Assembly (NCBI GenBank): GCA_030765055.1
Contig: CM060958.1
Span: 80,670,068 to 80,734,067 of the forward strand
DNA length: 64,000 bases
From: Mantis religiosa
Lineage: Eukaryota; Arthropoda; Insecta; Mantodea; Mantidae
Reading direction: 5' to 3'
Position numbers and translations under genes: made by a program. A model generated the notes under the pieces. That model was not told the DNA's origin. It was given only the letters and a program-made list of their open reading frames with translations, and made no database searches. Of this stretch, positions 11,758-63,345 are shown piece by piece. Numbering within the stretch: the first letter of the stretch is position 1; the number at the start of each line of letters is the position of its first letter.

Positions 11758-12044
11758 TTCTTCTAGGAGTATTGCATCTGTTATTTTGTTTAACCGAGTA
11801 CTCATTATTTTGACATATATTTTGTAAGCAGCACACAATAAACTAATCCCTCTATAATTTTCAGGTCTAACTAAATTATCAAGACTATTAAATGATCGTG
11901 TAGCCTACTCCATAATTAGAGGGCGATTTATTAGGAAAATAAACATATAGGTATGCGTGTTTTATAATTGTAATTGCAGGCGTGAAACTAGGTGTAATTC
12001 TTGAAAAGAACGTCATCATAAATATAAACGTTTATTTAACATAT

Positions 12045-12548
12045 TGTCGCAGCAACGGGCATTAAAGTTTCGGCGCAAATAGATGACAGACGGTGGATAG
12101 TGTTTCACGGTAATAAAGAGCTTGCATAAGCAGTTAACGATAGCGAGGCTAGTGTACACAAAGAGCCGGCAAATAAAGTTAGCTGAGATAAAGGACTTGC
12201 CGGCACACATAGGATTTCACGTTTGGAAGGTTCTAGTGATATCGTGATTGACAGAGAAAAATTGATTTCTTATTTGTACCCGAAACCTCTCGAATTTATG
12301 AATGAGGTATGTAAGCGACTGTGACACGCCAGCGGGAGTTGTAAAACGAGAGAGTCGCGAGAGGTAAACAAGAGTGTTGTAAACAGTGGAAGTTGAGTAA
12401 GCTGTTTGTTATTGTCATCGACCCTGGGTGTTGTAGATTGTGATATGTGATGTAATTCTGCTGCTACGCAGTGTGTTTCTACACAAATAAAGAACATTTA
12501 GAATTTCGGCAAATTGTTCATTTAATTCTACGAACCCACAAAGTCACA
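12045..12548 (+). repeat. LTR-like repeat, family copy 2
   Basis: Starts TGTCGCAGCAACGGGC and ends ACAAAGTCACA, with AATAAA at 12486. Its first 200 bp ('TTTCGGCGCAAATAGATGACAGACGG') and last 70 bp match, in reverse complement, 60288-60745. No internal retroviral genes adjoin it. Confidence 0.6.
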
Positions 12549-13291
12549 AAAAAATGCACAGCTTTAGAATATTAATACGAAATTAACTATTTACTTATAC
12601 AGTTAACATAAAATAGGCATCTTTAGCAATAAGCTATATTTACCCTTCTTTTTTATCGAACAAAAACATAAGAAACACTCAGATTGTCAGAAGAAGAACT
12701 GTACAATTTACACAGCAAAAATGGAGCTATACTTTTATTTTGTCATATTCAGTAGGGATTAACAAATAGTGCAATTTTCACCTTCTACTCTGTTTAAAAT
12801 GTTGTGATCGATATGTTACACTAATTCTATTTGAAACTATTGCTCTGACTTCCTTCATGATGCTACTACTTCCAAGTGGAGGATCTTTATATTACCTGGG
12901 AAATGTTGCTGCATGCTTATCAAAAGAGGTTGCCGTTCCATACTATAATGCTCTGACATAGTTTATTAAACTATGGGATGACTGACCAGTCTTACAGTCC
13001 TACAGTGTCATAACACATACCACAAATAGGAAGTACTGCTAACGGAAAAAACAAGGAAACGCGTTTCAGGAAGTGGAGCGTCAAATCTACGGTTTACCAG
13101 TTAGTGAACCACGAAATTTGGACTAGTTAGTGTCCATTGTGTTTAAAGCTGTCTTCTAGCTGTGGTAAAGAGGTAAGCTTCTTATAAAATATACCTACAC
13201 AATTATAATCAAAGAGCTTAAATCAAAGCAATGAGGCGTGTTCCACCTAGCCACTGAGGAATTAATGTCTAACAAACTAAATAAATAACAC
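12549..13291. other. No gene recognised
   Basis: AT-rich intergenic sequence with no repeat family or coding frame that I can support. Confidence 0.4.
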
Positions 13292-13591
13292 TAACGCCCG
13301 ACTTCACCAACAAATGTTAAAATCGACGTTAACAAATATAACGTAACAATTGTCACAGCACTAACAAATGTGTTAAATTTCTTGCATTTCACCAACCTAT
13401 TTTCTGTTAAAAAACACGTTTTAACGCCAAGAGACTCGTAAATATTACTGCTAAGGATGGCTATGGATGAGTCGCATTATTTTCTGAACGTACTGCGATG
13501 TGCTTTTGTTTTCATTTTCGTGTGCACACTGTTGAAAAAATGGCTCGTAAACAAAAGCCGTGAGACAAATGTCTCTTCTATGGAGAAATAA

Positions 13592-13774
13592 TTGTTAATT
13601 GAATTGCTAACGAAGTATACGCATATCGTGAAAAATAAGAGAACGGATGCGGTGAATGTAAAAGAGAAAAGAGGTCACGTGGGAAAAATCCGAAACGAAT
13701 GTAATTCAAATACATGTTTCAGAAGCTCGAAACAACTTCGTCAGTATTACAAAATACAAATACAACAATTTTAA
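13592..13774 (+). pseudogene. Myb/SANT-like domain protein remnant of the PIF/Harbinger element
   Basis: The reading 'LIELLTKYTHIVKNKRTDAV', 'NVKEKRGHVGKI', 'SSKQLRQYYK' matches the N-terminal Myb/SANT-like DNA-binding domain of Harbinger-associated proteins (usual form E-K-x-x-LI-x-LV-x-KY-K-x-I-x-E-NK-x-TD...). The expected 'AWEKI' Trp block is altered to 'GHVGKI', and the frame stops after 'IQIQQF'. The homologous frame at 18658-18858 on - supports real coding ancestry. Confidence 0.65.
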
Positions 13775-13824
13775 ATAAATACGTAAATTTAAAATTTACG
13801 CAATTTACGTAACAAATTTAAATA

Positions 13825-14520
13825 AATACGTAAATTTAAAACGAGGTGCGAAGAAGGATGTGACGAGTGACTTGACGTTTCAAGATGGGAGGTGGACAGT
13901 GTATTAACCACATAATTCAGTGAATTATAAAATCGCAAAGTTATTAATACTTGAAGCTAGGCGAGATCGGCATATTCCTTTCGATGCATGTTCTAACTCA
14001 GTATTATGTAAATTTAAAACTGGGACAAGTGACGAGTAACTTGAACGTTTCAAGACGGGTGGAAGACAGTGTATTAACCACATAATTCCGTGAATGATAA
14101 AATCGCAAAGTTATTAATACTTGAAGCAAAGGAAAGATCGGCATATTCCATTCCATGCATGTTCTAACGTAAGTATTACGTAGATTTAAAACAAATAGCC
14201 AAGAAGGACAAGTGAGAGTGACTTGAACGTTTCAAGACGGGTGGTAGACCGTGTATTACTCACATAATTCCGTGAATGATAAAATCGCAAAGTTATTAAT
14301 ACTTGAAGCAAAGGAAAGATCGGCATATTCCATTCCATGCATGTTCTAACGTAAGTATTACGTAGATTTAAAACAAATAGCCAAGAAGGACAAGTGAGAG
14401 TGACTTGAACGTTTCAAGACGGGTGGTAGACCGTGTATTACTCACATAATTCCGTGAAATAAAATCGCAAAGTTATTAATACTTGAAGCAAAGGCGAGAT
14501 CGGCATATTCCATTCCATAC
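13825..14520 (+). repeat. Tandem repeat of a 175-185 bp unit inside PIF/Harbinger copy 1
   Basis: Four successive units each contain 'TTTAAAAC', 'GACTTGAACGTTTCAAGACGGG', 'GTGTATTA', 'AAAATCGCAAAGTTATTAAT' and 'GATCGGCATATTCC'. Units 3 and 4 are nearly identical. The sister element has two units (18380-18705), so the number varies between copies. The unit appears to be the coding sequence just downstream of the Myb/SANT domain. Confidence 0.85.
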
Positions 14521-14867
14521 ACGTTCTAACCTCTCTTGTACTTCCGCAATAACCTTCATAGCAACTTGTTTTGTCAGTCTATACCTCTATAGAACATTTT
14601 CTTCTGATAGCTCCTCAAAATCATTTCTCCTCATAGGCTGTACTCTATTACGAATATCATTTAGACGGTCTTAAATATAGCAAATCAACATCAACAGAGG
14701 CGTTCACGCTCGCAGTCTTGACTATTTACAATTGTTAAGGACTTTACAACAGAAATTTGGCTTTTGAGCCTAACAAGAGATTTACCACGAGTGTTAAGCT
14801 AACACGTGTTGGAGAAACTATTGCTAAACTCGTGTTAATTCTTAACATATGTTGGCGAAATCGGGCA

Positions 14868-15407
14868 TAAGTGGATACTCAATAAGCTGTCATATACTGG
14901 CTAAATGGATAAACAATATACTCACCAAATTATGTAAACATATTATGTAAATGTTGATTGACGTATTATTTTTCTCAAAATACCTTCCATTAAAAATTCT
15001 AAGAACAAATGTATCTGAAGCACTACTGTCAAAAGCGGTTTTTAAATTAAATAACCGGTATGACTATGTCATACAATGAACTGATAAAATTGATAAAATT
15101 ATTTTAAACTGAGTTCGAAATTCATATTCATCATCATTTCGGGATAAGATAAAACAGAGGCAAAGTAAATCCTTATCCGGATAAACACATTCTGAGATTC
15201 TGTTTACGTCTTGAATGTCACACACACACTACTCCAACATTAAAGATGTGGGCAAAACAGTTTGTTACGAGTATAGTAAGCTGCAGATCACTGGTCAGCT
15301 AAATAAATAGCATACTTATCACATTTAATTTAATTTTGTAGTAAAATAGTATGTAAGTTTCTACCAACTCTATAATATTTGCAAACTACAATGCTATTTA
15401 ATGTAAC
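14868..15407. other. No feature recognised
   Basis: AT-rich spacer between a PIF/Harbinger element and a SINE. Confidence 0.4.
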
Positions 15408-15629
15408 TTTTTTTTAATTTACGTCCTCCAAGTCTTATCGGACGATGAATGAAATGAGTGAAGTGAAACTAAAATGTGCCCGGTGTCCATGGAGCTTAGA
15501 GTATCCCAACATTCGTCTATCAGGATGAGGGAAAACCCCGGAAAATCCTTATCCAGATAACTCACCCTAACGGAGATTCGAACTCGGGACCTCAGGAACG
15601 TGAGGCAGACACGCTACCAAGGCGGGCGA
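15408..15629 (-). mobile_element. SINE-1, full length
   Basis: A poly-T start and 'AATTTACGTCCTCCAA' mark the SINE 3' end, 'GAGATTCGAACTCGGGACC' is the complement of the B box, and 'GCTACCAAGGCGGGCG' is the head. About 10-15% diverged from the other copies. Confidence 0.85.
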
Positions 15630-16002
15630 CACAGGTAGAGACACTAGTTATACGAGCATATCTTTTATGAAACAAGTGAAGCGATCGTCTAGAACACGAA
15701 GAGCTGTATTTTTCTTTTTATATAATGTTTGCATACAGATCAATTTTGCTTAATTTGAATACTATAACCACTTAATTACCATAATAATATAGTATAAATA
15801 ATGTAATTATTTATGAGGAGTTAAACCAAGTTATAATATGTAGATATGGTAGCGTGACTGTAGCAGTTGCATGTTTCTAATATTCTTTTTGGTTACGAAT
15901 TCAAATCCTCTTTTCTAAATGCCTTCTCTGTCCAATAAACCTTTCGTTTCTAACATGCAAATATTGAAAATAGTTGGTAGTGAAATAAGACTTCACAATA
16001 TT
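15630..16002. other. No feature recognised
   Basis: AT-rich. 15845-15925 has weak resemblance to a tRNA-like head ('TATGGTAGCGTGACTG', 'GGTTACGAATTCAAATCC') but is too degenerate to call. Confidence 0.35.
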
Positions 16003-16438
16003 TGATTTTGATTTATGAGTCACTATGTTTACACTCAAACTTCACTTACTTGTTGTTCTATAATTGAAACGTTTTCAAGATCATTCGATCTCATCCTCAG
16101 CTGTTTGGTGACTAAATGAACCTTCCTCTTCTTCCACTACCACGGAGCTCCGATCACTCTGCTATCTGGTGTTAGGGGCACTAAGTTTTAATACTTCATT
16201 TAATGCCGGGATTTCAAAATTTATAACTTTATCACGGTTTTTGTTTATGAATATTTTTTCCCAAATATCCAATTCTATGGGTGTACTTAAAGATTTTAAC
16301 AGTTCCGTAGTAGTGGCAGAAGAGGAAGGCTCATTTAGTCACCAAACAGCCGAGGATGAGATCGAATGATCTTGAAAACGTTTCAATTATACAAGTAAGT
16401 GAAGTTTGAGTGTAAACATAGTGACTCATAAATCAACT
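16003..16438 (-). mobile_element. Penelope-like element 3' end with inverted duplication (foldback)
   Basis: Arms 16003-16138 and about 16308-16438 are reverse complements at roughly 95%. They share 'GTCACTATGTTTACACTCAA', 'AACGTTTTCAAGATCATTCG' and 'CAGCTGTTTGGTGACTAAAT'. The loop read on - encodes 'IWEKIFINKNRDKVINFEIP' then 'ALNEVLKLSAPN', close to the - strand reading at 44160-44290 ('FQENIFI...', 'NFEIPAVDS'), which directly follows a GIY-YIG domain. The element is therefore the 3' end of a PLE with a duplicated, inverted terminus. Confidence 0.65.
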
Positions 16439-16689
16439 CAAATATGAAGAATACTTCACTGTTAATAATGCTTCTGCTTTTAATATTTAAGACTTCACAA
16501 GCTGACATTTCAAAGTGGATAAATGTTACTTATTTTTAGATATTTAAACGGGAATATTTTTGAATCATTCAAGGTGTATAACACATAGATAAGTTAATCT
16601 CTTTATATATCTATGCAAGTATTTGAATAGAACTTCAATTGTTACACGTTCAGGAAACTACTCCTACTAAATCCCAGGCTTAAAAAAAT

Positions 16690-17760
16690 CTCCAGAAAAC
16701 TTAATACATTTCTAATATCAGTGTTTTAATTTAATTATCATGGTCCTCAAAACAGCTGTTTACTGCATCAATGACCTCCTCGCTGCTGTGAAATTTCCAT
16801 TTAACAAGAAATGTTTTGAGTTTCGGGAACAGGTGGTAGTCACTAGGTGCTAGATCTGGCGAATGGGGTTGATGTTCAAGCAATTCGAACTTTAATTCGC
16901 ACATTTTTCCCACTGCAGTGACTGAACGAGGCTGGAGCACTGTCGTGAAGAAACAATTTTATTTTCCTTTGCCAAATGAGGTCTTTTTCTTTCCACCTGT
17001 CACTCAAAAGCTGCACTAGTAGTCAACAGTGACAGTTCTAAACTTTTTCAATGTAATCAATGAAAATAATTCCCTGTGCATTCAAAAAAACACTTGTCAT
17101 AACCTTGTTAGCTGACAAAATTATCTTTGCCTCTTTTTGGAGTTAGTTCATTGATGCAATCCACTGGTTTGATTGTGATTTCCTTTCTGGAGTGTAGTCA
17201 AGTATCCAAGTTTCATCCATGGTAATAAACCGTCTCAAAAATTCACTAGTATTTTAACGGTAGAGTTGCAGATTCTTAAGGAAACAGTTTCTCTTTCCAA
17301 CTTTTCATCAGGTGTCAACAAATGCGGCACCCATTTTGTACAGACGTTGTGAAAGCCCAAAGCATTACTTAAAATAATATTTTTACAGCCTCAGCTATCT
17401 CAAACAACTTTAATCTGCGGTCTTCCAGTACTAAACGATGAATCCTTTCAATGATATCTGGAGTTGTGACTTCCACAGGACGTCTAGAGCGAGGCTCATC
17501 ACTAGTGCTCGTACGTCCTATTTGAAGCTCTGAAAACCACCTTTTAATAATTTTATATAAAGGGGAAGAGCCTTTCAGTGTACTGTCTATTTCCTCCTTG
17601 ATTTCTTTAGGCGTTAAGCCTTGGAAATGGAAGTATTTCATCACTGCTCGTTTTTCCAAATTCTCCATGTTCGTGAAACCTCTACACTTGTTTAAAATGC
17701 TGTCATTCAAAAATTAAACAAGCGATTGACCTGTAACTATGGATACAAGATAGTCTAGAG
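16690..17760 (-). pseudogene. Mariner transposase, broken
   Basis: The - strand N-terminal part (17369-17710) reads 'MENLEKRAVMKYFHFQGLTP', 'RWFSELQIGRTSTSDEPRSR', 'RPVEVTTPDIIERIHRLVLE' and 'DRRLKLFEIAEAV': the paired helix-turn-helix DNA-binding region. The C-terminal part (16731-16940) reads 'EHQPHSPDLAPSDYHLFPKL', with the third catalytic Asp. The middle (16941-17368) is out of frame but collinear. Terminal inverted repeats could not be placed. Length is about that of a mariner with small deletions. Confidence 0.85.
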
Positions 17761-18012
17761 TTAAACTATATGATGCTACCGTCAAATTGGCCCATTGGCG
17801 CCATATCTGTGTGAGGTTTGAGGTTGGGGTGTTATCACCCGACTCTCGAATTATGAATAGTTGTATTCAAAAATGCCCTGATGTCCATGTCGAAAACTAT
17901 AGGAAGGAGGTAAACTAATTTATAAATAAATTTCTGATAGACGTATTCCCAAAGGGGCATTTTGTAGATTCCTTATTAATATTTATGACTTTTAATTTTG
18001 ATTAATGTCTAA

Positions 18013-19153
18013 TGCCCGATTTTACCAACAAATGTTAAGGCTTAACACGAGTTAAGCAATAGTTACAACAAAAATTGCATTTCACCAACAAGTGTTACAC
18101 ATGTGTTAAATCTCATGTTAAACTAACACGCCGAATTTCTAATGTTATGTCCTTAACAATTGTAAATAGTCAAGATGGCGAGCACGAACTCAGCTGTTGA
18201 TGTCGATTTGCTATATTTAAGACCGTCTAAATGGCATTCATAATAGAGTACGGCCTATGAGGAGAAATAATTTTGAGGAACTATCCGAAGAAAACTGTTT
18301 TACGGAGGTATAGACTGTCGAAACATGTTGATATGAAGGTTATTGCGGAAGTAAAAGAGAGGTTAGGACATGCATCGAAAGGAATATGGCGATCTCGCCT
18401 TTGCTTCAAGTATCAATAACCTTGCGATTTTATAATTCACTGAACTATGTAGATAACACACTGTCCACCTGCCGTCTTGAAACGTTCAAGTCACTTGTCC
18501 TTCGCACCTCGTTTTAAATTTACGTAATAATGAGTTAGAATATACATCGAAAGGAATATGCCGATCTCGCCTTTGCTTCAAGTATTAATAACTTTGCGAT
18601 TTTATAATTCACTGAACTATGTGGATAATACACTGTCCACCTCCCGTCTTGAAACGTTTAAGGCACTTGTTCTTCGCACCTCGTTTTAAATTTACGCAAT
18701 ACTGACAAGTTGTTTGGTGCTTGTAGTAGTGACACATGCATTTGAATTAAATTCGTTTCCAATATTTTCCCCGCGACATCTTTCTCTTTTACATTCACTG
18801 CATCCGTTCTCTTATTTTCCACTATATCCTTACACTTCGACACCATTTCAATTAACAATTCTTTCTCCGTCGATGAGAAATTTGTCTCACGGCTTTATTT
18901 ATGATTTTGTTCATCCGCCATTTGTGCAGACGAAAATGAAAACAAAAACGCATCGGAGTACGTTCAGAAAATCATCCATAGCCTTCTATAGCTGTGATAT
19001 TTACAAGTTTCTTGGCGTTAACACAGGTTTGTTAACATTTTAAGAAAACAGGTTGGTGAAATGCAAGAAATTTAACATTAGTTTTAGAGCTGTGACATTT
19101 GTTACGTTACATTTGTTAACGTCGAATTTAACATATGTTGGTGAAATCGGGCA
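18013..19153 (-). mobile_element. PIF/Harbinger-type DNA transposon, copy 2
   Basis: TIRs 'TGCCCGATTTTACCAACA' and 'TGTTGGTGAAATCGGGCA' are flanked by TAA at 18010-18012 and 19154-19156. The - strand carries the Myb/SANT-like frame 18658-18858 ('MLIEMVSKCKDIVENKRTDA', 'VNVKEKDVAGKI'). The tandem unit of copy 1 is present twice (18380-18705). It lies in the opposite orientation to copy 1. No transposase nuclease is present. Confidence 0.8.
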
Positions 19154-19194
19154 TAATTGTAACAGCCTTATATTAGCTTATAACAGCACAATAA

Positions 19195-19530
19195 CATAGA
19201 GTCAACATGAAAAATTCAATGCCATGGCCCGGATTTGAACCACGGATCTCCTGGTTTCCATCCAGTCACTCTAACCCATTGAGCTACCATGGCCAACCCG
19301 CCGTCCTGACATTAAATTCTCCATTTGACCTGTATATTTCTCCGGTAGACCACTAGGGGCTCTCGCATCCGACATACACCGTTTGTGGCAACTTACTATC
19401 GTAAGTACTTGAGTCCCGGGCTTCATCATTGGCCATGGTAGCTCAATGGGTTAGAGCGACTGGACGGAAACCAGGAGATCCGTGGTTCAAATCCCGGCCA
19501 TGGCATTGAATTTTTCATGTTGACTCTATC
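19195..19530. mobile_element. Inverted pair of SINE-4 tRNA-like units
   Basis: 19221-19294 (-) and 19431-19504 (+) are tRNA-like units with A-box-like 'TAGCTCAATGGGTTAGAG' and B-box-like 'GGTTCAAATCC', nearly identical to each other. The homology continues outward for about 25 bp ('ATTTTTCATGTTGACTCTAT'). The loop is about 136 bp. I do not call them tRNA genes: the anticodon loop and acceptor pairing are not canonical, and the unit recurs at 8465 and 26443 with flanking repeat sequence. Confidence 0.75.
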
Positions 19531-19806
19531 TATCAAAAACCTTAGCCTATATACGGCTAGTGTGAAGAAATGATTAATTTCCTTCAATTAACTAAAAAAG
19601 CACAATAACAGCTTATTAATTAATAAACTACGACTAATAAAAATATATTTTCTACAGACGCTTCTCTTAAGTACGTTTTAATCCAAGCAATTGCATCTTC
19701 ATCTTTACTTTTTTAATTGTATTAAAAACTTATATCCATTAAATATTTTGTTTTACAAAAACAAGAACTTGAAATAATTTAATTATAACAAATATTTAAC
19801 TTTCAG
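19531..19806. other. AT-rich spacer ending in a probable 5' UTR splice acceptor
   Basis: Ends in 'TATTTAACTTTCAG', a good acceptor, 51 bp before the receptor start codon. This suggests that an upstream non-coding exon exists. That exon and the promoter were not located. Confidence 0.45.
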
Positions 19807-19856
19807 ATTCCTTCTAGGAGATAACAGAAGACATAAGGAGGGGAAACATATGTGCT
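19807..19856 (+). promoter_or_regulatory. Receptor 5' UTR with overlapping upstream ATG
   Basis: A 50-base leader follows the acceptor. An ATG at 19850-19852 lies 7 bases before the coding ATG (19857) in a different frame and opens a short frame of about 28 codons that overlaps the start of the receptor. The downstream ATG is chosen because it gives a signal peptide. Confidence 0.45.
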
Positions 19857-61187
<41,331 letters not shown>

Positions 61188-61875
61188 AGAATGAGTATAA
61201 AAGGATATTAATTTCTCTCTCAGTTTAGACTTTAGACACATTAAGCTTAAGATTTTGAAAAAGCTTGACAACACTCAATAGGAGTGCATCAGATTGTGAC
61301 AATTTAGCAAAAATAGTCATTATGCTTGGAAGTATTTTATATATGTCAAATCATATGAAGTATACATAAATGATTATAACTAATATGAACTAACTTATTG
61401 ACATTTTGTAGACCTGCTAATGTACAGATTTAAGAAGACGTTAGTCTCACTATACCTACATTTCCATAGTGCAAATTATTTGTATGGATCAATTTATTAT
61501 TGCTGAGAAATGAATCTGTGGTTTCGTCTTTTAAACAACACTATTGCAGGAAAAGAGTCATAAGTCGACCTCTGTTAATGAAATAGTTTAAAAAGTTTAC
61601 ACGTAACTGCAGGACACAAGAAGCTTAGGAGTGGCATCAAGGAGAAAGACAACCTACGAGTTCGGGATGAAATGGATAATAAAGAATTCAGATTCTGTAC
61701 CTGTATATTCTTTATTTAAGATTGTAATTAAGTTATTTTATAGAGATGCTAGTCCTAATAATGACAATAACAATAGATATTCCTGTATTTACGAATTTCC
61801 ATTAAAGACAGAGTAAAGCCAACAAAGCATTCAGGAGTTCTGTACAGTTAAAATGACGAAATAAAAATAAAATAA
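61188..61875 (+). other. Receptor 3' UTR (approximate)
   Basis: AATAAA occurs at about 61677-61682 and again near 61860-61875 (GAAATAAAAATAAAATAAAG), candidate polyadenylation signals. The true end is unknown. Confidence 0.4.
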
Positions 61876-62585
61876 AGTATACCTTATATAATTAATTGAG
61901 TACTATAGAAAATACATCTTGTGCTACCCTGAGATGAACCCTGACCCTTTGCTAACAGCCCTTTAATGCTGTTTCCTGATTGGTCTAGGTATACTACAAC
62001 TTTCGTCTGTTTGGAGAACTTTAAATTTATCCTGGGATCCAAAACATTCGAACATCGTAGTTATACACCGTGTATAAGTCCGATATAACTTAACGTTGGG
62101 GCGGACGCAAATTATATATAAAAAAAGGCAACTCTTCCCCATCTCCATTTTCAATTTATGAATCTTTCCTCCCTAGTTTTTATTATAGTTATCCTACTCT
62201 CACTCTCGCTTTTAATTTAATTTTTAATTTTCTCTTTTACATCCGAAACATTAAAATTTTTTCACTAGTACTTCATCTCCTATTTATGGGTTCCAGTGAG
62301 TCTTTGTTCCTTGATTTTCCCTATCCTCTACTCAACTTTTTATCTAATTGTTTTAAAAGTTTCCATATAATTTTCTTTTCACCCATTTTCTTCGCATTTT
62401 ATACTATAGTGGTTGAAACTTAGCGAATGAAAGCTTCGGTTATTTGACTTTCTGTGTAGCTTATATTTTCTCCATTACTTTACATTGCTTGTATCATTCT
62501 CGGTGACCCAAATTTTAGAGAAAAGTCATTCTTATTTTTCTAGTTCTTTCCCTAATATTTTCAATTTTACTAAATTCATATTTAC

Positions 62586-62586
62586 A

Positions 62587-62670
<84 letters not shown>

Positions 62671-62671
62671 T
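62586..62671. repeat. (AAT)n microsatellite, about 28 units
   Basis: Perfect ATA/AAT repeat over about 86 bp. Confidence 0.97.
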
Positions 62672-63274
62672 TCTTTATGTAGATGGTATGGTATTCTAAA
62701 CGTGCTTAAAGTGCACTAAAATGTCCATTTCTTTAAACTTTTGTTTACTTTTGTTTACGAAAGGGCCATGGGAAGGTTAATATCTTGAAGCTTATACAGA
62801 AAGCAAAGAAAGTGAAAAGGAAATCGAAGTACCAGGAAGCACAATCAGGAAGTGTAGCTAGATAATGTGGTTACATTTCCTATGTTGTATGAACTCCTAC
62901 TGGGCAGTTTGTTAGCTCGAGCAAAATTTTGGCTAAATCTAGTTAAACTTCTTGTGAGAGCGAGCGGTAAGTTCATTAACCTCCATATATCTATGTAAAT
63001 GAAATACCCGTCTATTTACTTCTCCTTTAGTTATATGTGACTAGACTACTGAATTAACAAATTTAAAAACAACTTATCATTTCAGTTATAAAAAGACTAT
63101 GTATAACAATCCTCTATTCACTATCGTTCTTTTATAATAATTGTAAGGACAATCTCCACAAACTCACATTTCGCAGTTAATTGATTTAAATAGTCCTAAG
63201 AAATGGCTTCATCTAAATAATTCCACCAAAAATGCATACATTTGAGACAAAACTCAATTGTTTTAAAACCCAGG

Positions 63275-63345
63275 TGTGCAGGTGTGTAAGTGTGTTTGTA
63301 TGTGTGTTTGTGTGTGTGAATGTGCGTGTGTGCACGCTTGTGTGA
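63275..63345. repeat. GT-rich imperfect microsatellite
   Basis: Interrupted (GT)n between 63275 and 63345. Confidence 0.8.

Larger units (their letters stand above)
10225..11880 (-). pseudogene. Non-LTR retrotransposon reverse transcriptase, broken
   Basis: Read on the - strand from 11838 downwards: RT fingers/palm 'ETGFRKGRSTIDNVF', palm motif 'LLCIDYYKAFDTVEN', then 'VNGGVRQGCPL' (11216-11416), then the catalytic 'MLYADDQIIMA' (10956-11261). After the SINE, the connection/C-terminal part has 'YLGCNVSYQGEADI', 'VIYGSETWTLTKRN', 'WREHVQRMNNNRIPK' and 'GRRNQGRPMKRW' (10225-10760). These are the standard motifs of a LINE RT with a C-terminal tail. The frame is destroyed by a SINE (10767-11004), an internal duplication (11350-11757) and several stops. 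The upstream endonuclease is missing, so it is 5' truncated. I would not assign a clade firmly (L1/RTE-like). Confidence 0.85.
13295..14867 (+). mobile_element. PIF/Harbinger-type DNA transposon, copy 1 (non-autonomous)
   Basis: Terminal inverted repeats 'GCCCGACTTCACCAACA' and 'TTGGCGAAATCGGGCA' are flanked on both sides by TAA (13292-13294 and 14868-14870), the three-base target typical of PIF/Harbinger. The only coding remnant is a Myb/SANT-like (MADF-type) domain at 13592-13774, the accessory protein of this superfamily. No DDE nuclease is visible. The same family is at 18013-19153, in the other orientation and shorter. Confidence 0.8.

Noticed and set aside
13825..14520. CRISPR-like or satellite array
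   Set aside because: The 175-185 bp units are directly repeated without unique spacers and lie within a DNA transposon.
19431..19504. Functional tRNA gene
   Set aside because: A and B boxes are present, but the anticodon stem-loop and acceptor pairing are irregular and the unit is part of a dispersed repeat with inverted partners.
62485..62682. Poly-Asn ORF
   Set aside because: Translation of a second (AAT)n microsatellite.
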